Origin: Phallus indusiatus
Lineage: Eukaryota > Basidiomycota > Agaricomycetes > Phallales > Phallaceae
Assembly: GCA_027605045.1 (NCBI GenBank)
Contig: JAQFWX010000125.1
Location: 36,199-100,198, forward strand
Reading direction: 5' to 3'
DNA: 64,000 nt
A model generated the notes under the pieces. The model saw only the letters and a list, made by a program, of their open reading frames with translations. It ran no database searches and was not told the origin of the DNA. Shown piece by piece: positions 1-15,421 of this stretch (positions are counted from its first letter, which is position 1; each line of letters begins with the position of its first letter). The position numbers were made by a program, and so were the translations under genes.

Positions 1-1237
<1,237 letters not shown>

Positions 1238-3076
1238 TGTGCAGGAAGATAAAGAAAGGTATTAGAAGAAGCGGTTATATTGTTTGCTTTGGAATAATAT
1301 GAGTGATACGATGGGGAACTGTGAACTGTTTTTAGGGAGGACGTTTTTTTAAATAGATGACAGGTCGAAAGGAGCGTCTATGGGCAGAACCTACATGATT
1401 GCTCGGTTTCAGCTACCGTGTGGCTATGCTCTGAAAACCTTTCTTCTTTCGAATATGTGTGGGATTGGTTGTATTTGACCTTCTTGTTTGAATTATGTGA
1501 AAAAGTCAATCGGAAAGAGGGAAAAGAAGTGTACCTCAGTCGAGACCGACATTTATCAGTCTCCGAGTGGCCTCTTGCCGCACGCCGAGGTGAAATGTTC
1601 TGGGAGCTAGCATCACATTTATTCCTAGATAGGCAAAACAAGGCGAACATGATGCTAGATCTCAACTCCAAATGCGTCTTGAGACGGAAAATTTGCAGGT
1701 GCTGCCTCAAGGCATTCTCACTTTAATATAGCCTTTCTGAGCAAATTAACTTTGACGGGGGGAAAGCCTACTCCTGACATTAATTTTGGCATATCGGAAA
1801 GTTTTTTCCCATGTCTGAGAGGGTTGGAAATTGCGCAAACGACAATAATAAAATGGAATCAGTGCTTGACGCGGTACTTTTTTGACCTTTTTGTTGCACT
1901 TTGAAAGCACCGAAATCAGAAAAGGCATGGCGTGAGTGCTGTTTAGTAATCAATTTATTGATGTAAGTACTGAATATAATGAATAAATTATATCCGGGGC
2001 GCCCATAACAAAACTCGCACGGCCAGCCATGTTTACCGACCTCGGATATCCACAACAGCGAAAGCGGACAATTTTGTTCAATCCTGCGATTCATTTCAAT
2101 AACAATAGTGTATTGCATTGCATCAGCTTGACCCTGTGTGTGCAGGAACAAGACTTTTGATCATCTCAAAGAAAAAACTCGAATGGCACATGCCCCAATC
2201 GCTGTCTCTCGCCTGTCAAAACGAGCATTGGCGTGATAGTGACACACGGATTCGAATTCGACTTCAATAGGCACAAGTCCGGCCTTCCAACGTCAGCGAT
2301 ATCAATACGATTTATTCAAAAACTGCCGTTTATTCTGTCACCCATCAAATGGCCCCGAAGTCGTCATCGATGGGGTCTTTTCAGTGATAGGCATTTCCGA
2401 TTGGCCCACGGAAAGAGACATACCAACTCACCAGAGGCATATATATAGGTATGATATATAGGTCGGTCGCCCTCCGGACTCCGACAAAAAAACTTCGTAT
2501 TTGAAAAATGAAACCAGGTTTTCTCATACGACGAACTAAATTAATGGGGCCTTAAGCTTGCACGCAGAAGGTTCCTAATTCCCCATCCGTTGATCGCGCA
2601 GACTGCTATTCATATTGATTTTTCAGGAATGTCCCGCGTCATTAACTGCAACGCGTATATCGAATCAAGATCATGATAATGGGCGACGAATTTACGCCTA
2701 CGCCACGCTTTAGTTCGTATCCTCGCTCAATCCGTCAAACTATCAATTTCGCTACTCACAAAATTAGTACTGAATGCGTAGTAACGAATATACCTCAGAA
2801 CTGTCCCATCGCATTTTATAAACAGATGTCAGTGTTCAAATCTGATGAAATTCAGCAACGATGAAAGAGAATTTCGGTCTCATATGTTGTCCTAATTTTA
2901 CCTAAAACACAAGTAATAATACTACAAGGGGTATCACAGCTATATAACAAAGGGTATTGATACACACTAATTGTCCGATGTCTCCGTGAAATAACAGCCA
3001 TTACCAGTTTTCTAACATAACCTGAGCACATTCCTAATGGCCAAATGTTTTTAAGCGCGTATACACCACCAGCGAA
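1238..3076. other. Intergenic stretch without a recognisable gene
   Basis: It lies between the start of the OYE gene and the 3' end of POL2. Open frames of 60-120 codons occur on both strands, for example 1418-1726 plus overlapping 1378-1710 minus, and 1780-2151 minus. They overlap one another and show no motif I recognise. The part next to 1237 must hold the OYE promoter. Confidence 0.5.
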
Positions 3077-6000
3077 TTAACGATCACTAACCTTGAGTTT
3101 GTAAAGATTGTGGACTGTAGCAATATTTACCAGAGTGCGTAGCTTTCGACGAGATTCAGCAGCGTTGAGAGTAAACTGATAGCTTGCGGAACATTTACAA
3201 CGCTTCGAAAGGTTATCAGACCGAAGTTGCTTGCACTTGCTACACTTCAAATCTTGGGGAACGAACATCGCCTCTAGTCGAAGGGCCATGCTAATCAAAG
3301 CAAATTCGATAGAAGCCCGGTCGTATTCGCAACCGCACTCCAAACAGCACCACTTCTTAGCGACTCTGGTGTTCGACGGGAAAAGAGTCAAGTCCCGACA
3401 AAAATCGAAGTCACGAATAGAACTGCAATGTTGACAAATAACCATGGGTAGTTTCAGTGGCTCACATGGATTTTTGAATATCGCCTCTTCAGCAAACTCG
3501 CGCACGCCAATAAGATCCAGTAGATTTCGTTTGAGAATCCCAATTTCGGTACTGAAATCCTTCGCGAGAGCAAAAACTGCGCAAACGGATTTGATAAATT
3601 CAAGCGGTGGATTTGACATAGAAAGATGTGAACCCGGTAAAATCGGAAAGGCGAAGTCTAATTCGGGTTCTGCATCATCATCGTCCACTGTCGTCATGAA
3701 AGAACGTTTGTAATCATCCACGATTTGCCCAACCATGCGTAACGTCTTCCTCGTCAACCGTTGACTGATGAATGTACGACAGCTTTCCATTTCTTTTTGT
3801 TTCGCTTCGTCCACCTGCGTAGCGTAGTCTTGAGACAAATTTTCCAAAACTCTCATGGGCGTACGCGCGTTGTCAGAAGTCTTCCGTTTAATTCTTGACA
3901 TCTCCAGGATAAAATATTTCACGGCTTCCAAAAAGTGGGGTTGAATCGCCAGAGGTAAGAAGCGAGTCGTGCTCCAACTCATCTTCAAAACCGTCTTCCC
4001 AGTCACGGCCGTCTGAGCTTTCCCAGGGTATTCCTGACAAAGCGCTCCGCAATTAAAGTTATCCATGTAGAGCAAGAAATCATAGTAGTCTTCCATCTCG
4101 AAGAAGATATGCTTGAACAATTCATGAGAATTGACCGCTGAAGTGAGATAGGTGGCGTAAGCGTAAGCGGTTCCCGGGGGCTTCGACGTGACAAGCAGGA
4201 TTCTATTGAAGTCTGCGTAGACTACGCTCGATCCAAGTCGTTTAAACTCGGCACGAAGCTGAATAAAAGTCTTGTGCATCAAGCCATTAATGAACTTCTG
4301 AAGATTTGGATCAAACATATGAGCGGCATTCGCACAAACCCATCGCCAGAAATGTTCAACTGCGACATCGGGTGGGGATGGACTTTCGGTAGCGCGCGCC
4401 TTATCCAAAAGCCAGGTCTTAACCATTGATTTGACAATACTGAAAATCTGTGGCGAAATGACAGCATCGCCCAGTGTCAATGTTGTCTGCGGAATACCCT
4501 GAGAATAGTCGTTTAGTGTGTGACTCGTAGAGTCAAAAGCGGTTGTTCCTCCGCTACCTTCCAGCTCGTTGACAACCGATGACTGAAGCACAGCGTCGAT
4601 GGCAAGGTTTTTCATTTTCATCGACAAGCATACATTGGAATAGCAGCCAGGAGCATGATACTCTGGACTTTGAAGCTCTTCCACTGGTTGGAAGTCATCC
4701 TCCATACCACCCCAATCAGGCCGTTCGTTCGGAGACCACCAAAGCAAGATGTCCTGTTTCTGGAGCAGCCGGGAAAACACAATGTCCGCCATGAAAAGGG
4801 GATAATCGCCTTCGATATGACCGATGGGGACATCAAAATAAACGGCTTGTTCCAGAGTCAGCTTTAGCCACTGTCCAACGCAAAGATAACGGATAAGCAT
4901 CTTCTTTCCAGCGTCCACCTGCCAAGGCAAAGTATCGAGAATATGGGCAGATCGATTGTGAGGCATGGTGAAAACAGGAAACTTGGACAGTTTGGGAACG
5001 TTATTTTCGAAGTATTCGAGACTTTTACACGAGGAGATGATCAAAGTGATCGAACGGTTTTCCAACATAGACAATTCTCGCGAGATCACTTTCAACGCCG
5101 TGCCGTCGTTGCTGTGGTATGTAGTTGAGAAGTCCAAATGGTCAGGGTATTCTATCAGAGATCGGTCGCCCTCCACTCGCTTCAGAAACTCCAGGTATAC
5201 TTCTTGCAACTTGACCAGTGGCTGTCGTTGTCTCGCGGGATCGACGATGTGCAGATTGACATTTCCCGTCGGATGGAAAATAGCAAAGATGTGAACAGAC
5301 CCATTTGAAGAGATAGCGTGATACAGGAATAGATATTTGAACCCTTCGCCATTGTTAAGATACTTCGTTTTTCCACGCGTACTGATACCGGAACGTTCAA
5401 GTTGCTGAAGATCAAAACCAATGTCACGGGCCCGATTTAACGTCATTTCACCCTGGTTGGCCAGTGTACAAGAAGCTCCAAGCTTCAGCAAGGCACGAAC
5501 AGAAAGTGGTACCTGTACTCAAGTTGATAAATAACGAACGACATATTCAACGGTAAATGTACCTTTAACTCGTAAACGCCGTCTACGTTCGGATTATTTA
5601 TGAGATTGATGAAATGTACTTCTTCTTGGATATATAAATCTTCCGCAGTTGTGATTTTGTACAAATTGAGACAAGGTCTGTTCCGGGGTAACGTACGGAC
5701 CAAATTCTCGCAAGTGTAATGATCATCGAAGGTACCGTCTTTCGCAGGCTGTTTGAGATTCAGATAGAACTCCCTGGGTACTCGCAAGGTCACCGGAACA
5801 AGCTCAGCGTCAACCCAGAGCCAAAGGGTAAACCGACCCGGACCACGACCTGGACGGATTTGTACCACGTCCCATGTTTTCGATACTCGGGCTTTCACTC
5901 CACGGAACATGGCGGGAACAGCTTGACCAAAAGAACCTTCCAAAGTGGCCGCTCGTTTTTCTTTCCAGCGCACTCGCATAGCTTTCAACCACGCCGAATA

Positions 6001-9000
6001 GTCAACAGATGGATTCGGAAGCGGCGCCTTCGCTGGCCCAGGTTTCTTTTCATCCGGTTTCTTCGACTTTTGTGCTACTATATTTAGCTCTGCTTGGGTT
6101 CCGAAATCTTCCATATCTCCTGGGATAGGCTTCGCGACTGGATCGGCTTTCTTAAAAAAGTCGGTGACTTTATGCTGCTGAAACTTGTCCTCTAAGGCAG
6201 CAACACGTTTATGAAGCCAGTCAGGATGCCGAATCCTCGGAACAGGGTTTGATACTTTCTGCATGGCCGCAGGAATGGTAATAAGCTTTTGAATGACGGA
6301 ACCCATTCTTTCGATATAATAATCCCAGTCGAGAATTGAGCGCAAATCGAAATTGGCCAGGCTGCTGTCCTTGAGCCATTTCCGAAGATACGTCCGCTTA
6401 ATACCTTCTTCTGCTGAAAAGATGGCTACAGGGACAGCACGATCCGTAACAGGAGAACCAATGGGTTTTGCCGATATAATAAATTTGCATGCTAGACCCT
6501 TGTCTTTGACCATTTGATCACCCAGAAACTCCGCTAGCCTACGAGCCGTACTTATTGACGTTGATTTCTGGCCACCGTATTCAGCTAACGTTTTCGACAT
6601 GCTCCGATTCTCGGCAATAAGCTCGACCAGTTCGTCATCTCCCAGGGTTTCTCCCTTTGTGAAAAGAATGTCCAACCATCTATCAGCAACTTCAGCAACT
6701 GCTTTATAACACTCTTCGGTGGTCGTCCCCAGCAGAAATTTCTCGAAGATTTGCGACTGGAAGATCTTGATAAGCTGTAACTCCCCTCTCCGTTTAACTT
6801 CAAATCCTTTCAGCTCCGCCAGAGAACCATCGTGGTTAAATACGGCATATCGTTTCTTTAGTAATTTATCCTCCTCTTTTGACGATGGTAATATCATGGC
6901 TCTGTAAGGTCCATCGAGTTCGAAGAAGATGGAGTTCTCGCTGTGGACAACGTAACGGCCGGTTTTCTTATCGTAATCGTGATACTGGTGGTTGGTAAAT
7001 TTTGCGTGGACAAGGTGATTTAACATTGTACAAGGGTAAGAGAAGGCCACCGGCTTGCCCTTTTTAACCTTGAACGTAAAGTTCTCCGGAAAGATACCAG
7101 GAAGCATGCACCAAATACCATCCGTGTCCAGCTCGAGAGGTCGTCCAATCTGTTCCACCAACTGACGAGCCATTTGAATGATCGTTGCACCAGTTAAGCA
7201 AGTAATTCCTGCCATCTCCATGGAATGCCAACGCGCTCCCTTTCGCATTACATATCCATAGAACGAGTTGAGAATACATTTGTGCGCCAATTGCAATGAG
7301 TCATATACAACAATCAGCTTCTTGGCTTCGTCAATTTGACCCATCGAAGCACCCTCAGACAGCAGCGTATCAAGGTTCTTCTTCCATGTCTTGTGTAGAC
7401 CTTTGTACTCGTATCGTCGATCACGGAATCGGCGCACCGTATCAACGTAAAATGGGTTTTCTCGCTGACATATGATCGACTCTCGATAGACTACTTTCGT
7501 ATCCTTAGTCTTTTTGTAGACTTTACGAGAATAATCTCCCAACCGCTTATGTAGCAAGGCGGTTTGCTCGGCTTCCGTCAGATCCATATAACGCCGTGGA
7601 GGTTCGTGAGCACGCTTGGGCGGAAAAGTTTCCTGATTCAAGGCATGCTTGACCATATTGTATTCATCCCTGTGCGCTGGGAAAAACTCGCCACGCCAAG
7701 CCCAAGTCATTCGACGGTCGCAAGTTTTATCTGGAGTGTTGTAGTCGCAGACCGCACAGACAGATTCCTCCACGACAGAATCGGGCTGAAGACGATTCGA
7801 CAACATGATATTGGGATACATAGCAGCGACGTCCAAATGATATATCAAAGGCTTGTCGAACCGCATAGGATGGTCGCGCATTTCTTCTAATGCTTGTTGG
7901 ATTTGGCCTTTGATCTCGTTGTAATTCGTGACGTTATCCAGGCCCATCTTCGACTCTTCTACGATGCAAAACTTGAGCGCGGCGTCCAATTCATCAATAA
8001 GCTAAATCAATATGCTGTCAATATATGTAGTTTTTGTAGACAAGTATCGTATCGCACCTGTTGAACCGCTTTAGGAACAATCTTGAAATTCGTGGGTATA
8101 TCACTCCGAAAAACACCTGCTTCAAGAGCTTCAACGTGTCCGCCAACATACGTTTCAGACGCTAATAGATGGCCTTCAAACATATTCCCGAGCGGATCCT
8201 CGTGACGATTTGGCATTATGATTTCACCACGATACGCCTCGACCTGAAAAGCTCTGTAAATAAACGACAACACTGTTTGATCTATTATTGTATCTTACCA
8301 TGAGCAAGGTTTCACAGAGCGTACCACTCCCTTTTCGTAACACTTCGTCGGGGTTTAAGGGAATAATATTGCAGAGTGAGAATATAAACGGATGGACATA
8401 TTTCATGTATAAGTAATACGTTGCAACCGCGTCGGACACGGAGTACTGTGCAAGTACCTGCGGTTGTTCCAAGGCATAGCTATTAATCGATCAGAAACGC
8501 AATCGCACAATCAACAAAAAGGAAACGTACGGAGTCATCAATTCTGGATCAAGTTCTATAGGATTATATCCCAACTTAGCAGTAGTGACAGCCTTTAAAC
8601 CTTGACTGCCTTGAGGAAGGTACGAGTCTCGTTTGACCCAACGGAAACAATCCAAGTGGGCGCACGAACGACTCTTGTATTCCTCATCGGAGTCCTTCGC
8701 AAACCCAGTTTCGAGGAACATGTCTATTCCATGGACTTCTGCCCGAGCGCGTAGAAACGGAAAATCGAAGAAGTCTCCGTTGAATGTAGCCATTACGGTA
8801 GGTTTTACTTGTCTGATATGCTCAAAGAAGCGTTTGATTGTCGATTCCTGCAACGGACAATAAACTTAGCAAGTGTTAGATTAAGGTAAACAAAGAATTA
8901 CCTCATTGGGTTCGTTGAATATAGTAAAGGGCCCTTCATATCCTTCTTTAGGTGTATACTCAAAATCATCTATATCCTCGCTAACGATCTCCCGGTTGGT

Positions 9001-10234
9001 TATTAGATAACCTTGACCATCCACCATGTACGAAATCATCATGACTTGGTCGATAGCTTGGTCAGGAAACTTGAGAGGTGCTTTGGTAGTTTCGATATCG
9101 AAAGCCATTACTACAGGGTCCGCACGCTTAACTCGTTCAGGTATCGGTGTAAAGATGGGTTGTCCAGCAACGAAAGTCACCGCATACCAAAGTCCCACAC
9201 GGATATCTGATTTGAACAATAGTCGTGAACCTCGGAAGATGGTTCATATAAAATGACTTACCATTGTCAATAGCCACCCGAAGATAATACGGGACGTCAT
9301 ATTCTCGGATATCAATAATGCTTTCACGGGGGTCCTTGTCTTTGTAGGCTTTCGGACCAGTAGCGTTCTCTTCAGCGCCCCAAGCCGTAGCTTCATCGTC
9401 CTCTGCCTGGACTCGTAGAGCTGCTTCAGCATTAACCACCTCCGCATAAGCATCGACGGCATCCATCTTCTTTCCATTCGCCAGGGCAAGAGGCATAAGG
9501 TCCCTGCGGACCGTTAAAAGATCTGAAATATTTCTGAAGTTGAGTTGAAGATATATCCTGCGATGTCCTAGGAGATGGTTGGGCTGTAGAAGGAGAAGAG
9601 ATGAGTATAATGAAACAGAGGTTATACAATCATCACGAACCATTTTGAGGTCTTCCTTCTTTTGGCGAACTATCCTGCATATCATCCCTTCATATTTCTT
9701 CATGAGAAATTCTTCTACTCCCGTCTCTGTTCCGCTCTGAGGAAGAAAGGTTGGAAGGCGTCAAGGTTCAAAATGTGTTCACGAACTTTACAGCCAATTA
9801 CGAAATATGGATCGTATTGCAGCGTGCATTTAAACATCCCACCATCGTCTTTGATAAAGTAGTAATCTACCGCGGATCGGCCGCCGGGCCAGTCTGGGTC
9901 TTTAATTAGACTCTGAAACGTCGATTAACTCTTGAGCACAGCGGATAAAAAAGACGCGTACGGGGTGCATATTGACAAGCCAGCCTTCCTGCTTAGGACC
10001 TTCGCTGAGTCGAGCAAAGCCTAATTTCTCGTCCACTTCATCATTAATTCTAGCATTCTCGAACCGCTCCTGCGTTTGGGTGCCGTCATCCCCTCTCACA
10101 ATCTGCGGAGCGTTTTCAGATGAATTGTTTCCAGATCGACCTCCTCCTCGAGTGTTTCTACGCCAGTTTCCTCTGAAACCTCCTCCACGACCCCGCCTTG
10201 ACGATGTTAGACCAAAAACCGCGCCTTTGGCCAT
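3077..10234 (-). CDS. POL2: DNA polymerase epsilon catalytic subunit A
   Basis: This is the leading-strand replicative polymerase with 3'-5' proofreading, the catalytic subunit of the four-subunit Pol epsilon complex. The start is ATG at 10232-10234 (MAKGAVFG); upstream codons of that frame are non-homologous. In order I see [22 protein letters not shown] (joined over an intron), Exo I FDIETTK (about 9090), Exo [18 protein letters not shown] (about 8770), Exo [16 protein letters not shown] (about 8425), Pol motif [18 protein letters not shown] (about 7820), the CysX cluster [13 protein letters not shown] (Fe-S site in the family), motif [19 protein letters not shown] (about 7260) and motif C LDTDGIWC (about 7120). 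A PIP-box-like QHKVTDFF follows near 6170. The C-terminal half (from about 5491) is the inactive polymerase-like region and ends in two cysteine clusters (CQHC..CLECGC and CSKCK..CKC). Roughly 2,200 residues in about nine exons; all catalytic acidic residues are present. Confidence 0.97.
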
Positions 10235-10538
10235 AAGAACACGGTACAAGAAAGTGACGGCACGTATTACGTAACAAGTCACACTAACCTAAGACACACC
10301 AGTGGGGAGGTTGAGCTGCTTATTTCTTTCAATCAGAACCAGTTGCTCTCTCGAGTATCATCTCAACTCATTACAATTTCATGAGAAATAAACGAAAATC
10401 ATGGACGTGAGAAGAAAACAGACTATGATAAATAAATAGGGAAGAAATGACATTCCATGACTAAGAAGACGTACAGATTAAAGCGAGAAACAAAAGAATA
10501 AAGGAGTCGACAAAATCCAGTCCATGCTACAGATAAGC

Positions 10539-11183
10539 TTATTTATGTACAGACTTGACAATGGGGACAATAATAATGATCAATAATATGACAACACCAA
10601 CAGCAATGATGATGCGCATCTGCAAAAGAAACCTTCATTTAGAAAGGCACAACGACAGAGGAGTGTGGATTTTCTTACTTTCATGTCTTTCCACCTGGAG
10701 AGTGAAGTGAAGTGAATCCTTAGTGTGTTTGCCAGGTGTTCATACAGATCAAACTTACCACATATTCTAAACAAACAGACGATTATCAGACAATTGAAAC
10801 CTAGTGACAATGAATCGGATGCTAACCTTTCTGACTTTGTTTGCTCCTCTTCGGAAACCCTGAGCAGAGATTGCCAAATTGTCTGACAAAACCGAGTTAT
10901 TTAGACGAAGACGTTCACAGATAAGAGACCCGAAGACTTGCCAGTTTTATCTTGAAGAACGTCTAGTCGTTCGCCTCGCTCGGCTACTTTTGTAATGTTA
11001 TCTCGCATGATACCAACAGTACTATCAATTTGAGCTTGGATGGCCGCAGTTTTAGCATTTCCAGCTGGTCGAGACGGATCTCCAGACGAAGGACCACCTC
11101 GTGGAACATATGGGTCGTAAGGCTCTGACCTGTAATACTTTTCAAAGTCAGTTCGTTGAAAAAACGAATGTATCACCGTACAT
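10539..11183 (-). CDS. R-SNARE, synaptobrevin/Snc-type v-SNARE
   Basis: This is a vesicle SNARE that pairs with Q-SNAREs to fuse exocytic and endocytic vesicles with the plasma membrane. [12 protein letters not shown]-terminus leads into a SNARE helix: [20 protein letters not shown], then [15 protein letters not shown] with the zero-layer Arg, then after an intron [26 protein letters not shown] exon follows, and the last exon [20 protein letters not shown] is a single tail-anchor membrane segment ending VKSVHK. The stop is at 10539-10541. The best start is ATG at 11181-11183, spliced with a 7-nt first exon to give [10 protein letters not shown]; this short first exon is inferred. It lies on the same strand as POL2, about 0.3 kb upstream of it. 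Confidence 0.93.
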
Positions 11184-12013
11184 GACTTGGTCTGATTAAG
11201 ACAATTAGGGATGGATTGAATACGTTGGTGGATGGAGCGAAAAGGTTGAGAGAACGTCACCCCGTTGCCGCCGGCTGTGATTGCGTGACTGTCACAACAA
11301 ACCCGTCACCGCAGCTCAGCGTACCCAAGCATTGGTATCCGTAAAGCTGTTCTTAGGGTGATATCATTAACAGGCTAGTACGATTTTTCTGGCTCACAAA
11401 TCAAACAAAATACATTCAAAAATAGACATAGAACGGTTTTGAGATGTAAGATAGCAACACTCAAGTTCTAACACAGCTTTACTGGCAATGTTAACCGTTG
11501 GGTGAAGAATCAGAAATGGGTCTTGACTCTTGAGCCGGTTGCACCCCAGCACCTATCATATTGACGCGCCGTTGAATCAAGGCACGTCAAGTCTTCATCT
11601 CCTGTACATAATGTGTACTGGCATGTTTTGCATGAGAAACCAAGTTCAATAACCGCATGCAGTACACGTTGTGAACACGTCGATTTCAAATTCCGAAGCT
11701 TCTGAGCATTTGAAACAAACCTTAAGTTTTCAGCGTTTCGGCTAAAGTCAACAAAGTGGATTCTGTCCAAAAATATCACTATAAATCTCTTTTGATCAAA
11801 ATTCTAAAGGTTCCATGGATGGTCACATGGCATGGCAGCACGCACTTGGCCATGGAAATGATTGAACCTTGCACCAGCTTGCACCGTGACTGTGACAGAA
11901 GGGTCGTTTCTTGGCAATTCAGTCTCACCGCCTCGCCATATCTCTCACCTGGGAAGGCTGAAGCTGACATCTCATAGCCCTCTTTGAGAGATTCCTACCG
12001 ACATCACTGCATC
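11184..12013. other. Intergenic region between divergent SNARE and DUF6535 genes
   Basis: This stretch lies between two divergent starts and must hold both promoters. Open frames at 11510-11779 minus and 11756-11977 plus have no recognisable domain. I saw no repeat or RNA gene. Confidence 0.4.
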
Positions 12014-12893
12014 ATGCAGAGTAAGGCCACCATAAACGATGCGAAACAATCAAATCCGAATCGGCCGCATTTGTATGACGACGTACCTGTCCGAAATAGT
12101 CTAGTCAAGAGAGGCCGAAGACTCACCTTGAACAAACCAACATCGCCAGAACGAGCTAACTCCTATGCCTGTACGTCAATAGATGTACATGCTCTACCAC
12201 ATACCACTCAATACATTGCAGCCTCTTACCAACGTGAATATGAACTATTATATCCGGAAACGATATCGAGACGGGCGGTCGTAGATAACCCCAATGACCC
12301 AACGGTTCACATTCATAAAGCGAGACGATACGTCTTAGCCAATGTAAAAGGTTGGAGAGACTCCACGGACTTTATTTTCCTAATTGTAGGCTTTCAAACA
12401 CTTGCAGAGACGAACGGATCTCACTGCGTCATTTCAGGCGGCTCTCTTCTCAGTCGTACTTGCAATGTTCTCCGCTTATACATATCAAAGATCACGCTCA
12501 AACTACAACAGAATGTCCAAAGCACTCCTCTCGAAAATAATTCAGAAACATCAAGAGGAGTTCTCATACTTACCTCCGATAGATGAGTCGTTACTGGAGA
12601 AATCTATGGTTTGGAAAAATTTCAGGTCATCTACCCAACCGCCTATGAATCCTTGGCTTGCTGCCGTGTGGTTTATCAGTATTTCACTGATTCTCTCTGT
12701 CGCTTTATCCACTGTTTTGACGAAATACAACCGTACATTCAAGCCCTCGGGACACATTCACCACCAAACGTACAGGAGACTTAATCTTGTTGAATACGAA
12801 GAGTACATAAAGAGGAGGGTCGACTCGGAGCCCAGAGATCATATCAATCGTATCTCGAGAGAGAGGAGGCTCGTACATCATGCACCAGGCTAA
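12014..12893 (+). CDS. Short DUF6535-domain membrane protein
   Basis: DUF6535 is a basidiomycete-specific membrane domain of unknown role. The start is the first ATG in frame (12014, MQSKATINDAK). A hydrophilic N-terminus leads to VKGWRDSTDFIFLI, then an intron (about 12381-12432, gtaggc to tttcag), then AALFSVVLAMFSAYTYQ (membrane segment 1) and AVWFISISLILSVALSTVL (membrane segment 2). The intron falls at the same place as in the larger DUF6535 gene at 53.5 kb, just before the [AG]LFSVV segment; this supports both the splice and the kinship. After segment 2 it turns hydrophilic and stops at 12893, so the later membrane pair and C-terminal domain of the family are absent. It could be a truncated copy or a genuine short form. 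Confidence 0.62.
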
Positions 12894-13075
12894 TTAATTA
12901 TGCCTGAGGCGTGCTGCCAGGAGCAACGGTCACTGATTGATAACTTATATATACATGATTCACACTTTCACTATACGTGCCGCTCAATATCTTATATATG
13001 ATCACAACAGTCGTGTGAACGCTTTCTCTATGGAGTTTCTAAACTGATACAGACTACCGGTACCCGCTCACTGTT

Positions 13076-15421
13076 TTATGTCGAGGACAACGGTTGACCA
13101 GACATAATCTGAGAAAACATTTGTAACGCGGCCTGTCCACGAGACAATGTGCCATATTGATAGGCTGGAACTTGATGTCCCGCTCCAAATACACGAACCT
13201 ATCAATATTGTTGAACATGACTTAGATGATGACTCAGAGAAGCAAGAAAATTGACTCACATAGGAAAATTCTCCAGCGTTTTTATATAAACCTGCCGGCT
13301 GTCCCGCGACCGTGAAATTTGTGAAATTCTGAGCGTGATATTCAGCGGTGTACTTCGTTTGCAGAGCGTTCACCTAAAATTTTCCATTAATTATTTATGA
13401 CTTCTGTATAGCGTTGGAGATTTACCATTGCCTCTACGCCTTGGTAATTGAGAATGTAATCGGCATCGCCATCATATATCACAGTCTTGACCTACAAAAA
13501 TCCATTAACCCCTGGTGGTATGAAGCAATTGTTTCTGTGAGTTTACATACTCCTGCATTGATCACATTTTGTAGTTCGATTCTTGAGTTTGACATCCAAT
13601 CGCCAGTAGCGGCAAAATTGTCATAAACTTCATCACTTGTCTCTTGCCAAGTAGCCTCAGCTCCAATTCTAGACGTTACGTTCTTTGATGTTAGATACGG
13701 TGTCAAATCAGGAGGATACCTAGGACGATGACGTCATTAAATATGGATCTTTATGAACAATTGATTCCGACTTACGGGTCAGGATTTGGAGTAAGGACGT
13801 AATACACGTCCCAATTTCCAGCAAGAGGACCCAGAATTCTAAAAAAACCGCTGTGAGGTTTCTCGTATGAGTATTTATAAAATTGACGAACTCATCATTA
13901 CAAAACGACTGGGCATCTGAACAAACCGACATATCGCCACTATCATAGCAACTTGTAATCTAATGCAACAAAGACTAGCATAAGAGATGTGCAATTCAAT
14001 TATAGCCTAGCAATCTTACCTGGTCCTTGCACCCCCCAGCCATAGTCCAACTGTCATTCGCATCCGCAATTGTACTCTGAGGCACCAGAGGATGATACGG
14101 ATTGGTGGATGCGTATGTTAAATATCCTGATTTCCTACGTCAAAAGAATGCACATATCTCAAGAACATTGGTTATACCAGGGTATTGGTTAAGAGGATCA
14201 GTTAAACCATTTCCAACACCTAAGACCTGGAGATTAAGCGGTATCCCAGAAATACTTCCTTTTGCGATGGCCGCATTTTGCTGCAAAAAATAACTAGATA
14301 AAGAAATAAGATGAGTTTGCGTATGGTTTCATGACACCATTACTCACTTCGCAAATACTGGACCGTAATGCCCTTCGAAAACCAAATAAGCTAATATGGT
14401 CAAATTTAATTAAACATAAATCTTACCACCATATGATTCGGTCCAAATCGCAAACTTGTTTTCGGCGAGATAAGAGAACTGGGAGTCAGACAGAAAAATT
14501 TGCAAAAACTGTCGTACAAGGTTGATGATAAATGTTTATGGTAAGAAACGGGGAGAGAAACGAATACCTTCCAAACATCCTGAGCTGCTTCGAGAGCCGT
14601 ACCGACAGTGGTCGTCCCATGAGAAAATCCAACCCCAACTGCGAATGTTGTCAGGTGCATCTGAAAATCAATATATCAAATTTACTGACTCGGTTGATCG
14701 ATATAAAGCATATTTGAAACTTCGTTCCAAGAATTGGGATTAAGTGTTACACCGCTACTGTCGTTCGTAATTCTACATGGACCATTTTCTTGGAAAAGTC
14801 CAAGCATACTTGAGCTACCGGGCTAGTAACAATTTTATCGGATCGTGAAGGAGCAGACAACTAATAAGAAGACAAATACTGACACCACCGTTCAACCAAA
14901 TAGTTAATGAATCTAAAAATTAAAGTATAAAAACTTTAATTCGAAGACAAGAGAGATTTACTTCACCTGAGGTTGGATATGCTGTACGAGAAGCAAAGAA
15001 CCAGAACCTATTTCACTTGAAGCGTGAAGGTTGACCCCACAATCGAGACGAAAAATTGCATACCACATGCTTTGATTAGATCTTAAGTCACCATATCTTC
15101 GGAAAGTGAATTAATAAAAAGGTCTTTGAATTAAATGATAAATTACCCGGAAGCTTGAAAAACGCCTGGAGTTGTCTCTGATGACGAATGAGACCACAAG
15201 ATCATGATGTACTTTAAAAACACCTCACCACAAACTCCAGAATTTGTTACATGACGAAGTTTTCCAGGTGTCGTTTCAACGGACTGGACATTTAACTTGA
15301 GCTGTGATGTTGTGCACGGGGAACGGACGCCTCCTATAACTCCATCAACGACAGGAATTTGATGGGAATATACACAGCGAAGGAAGTTGAACAACAACAG
15401 TCCCAAAGTAAGGAGAGACAT
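13076..15421 (-). CDS. Secreted serine carboxypeptidase, peptidase family S10
   Basis: This enzyme would cleave C-terminal residues from peptides in the secretory path, vacuole or medium. ATG at 15419-15421 begins a signal peptide ([19 protein letters not shown]). Then come [54 protein letters not shown] and the nucleophile motif TESYGG (about 14450) followed by HYGPVF. Later exons carry [15 protein letters not shown] (catalytic Asp, about 13460) and [15 protein letters not shown] (catalytic His, about 13170). Ser, Asp and His are all present. About ten small introns interrupt the gene, every join I tested keeps frame, and the stop is at 13076-13078. Several N-x-S/T sites fit a glycoprotein. 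Confidence 0.94.

Noticed and set aside
1378..1726. Two overlapping open frames on opposite strands
   Set aside because: Neither has similarity I recognise, and both end without splice signals.
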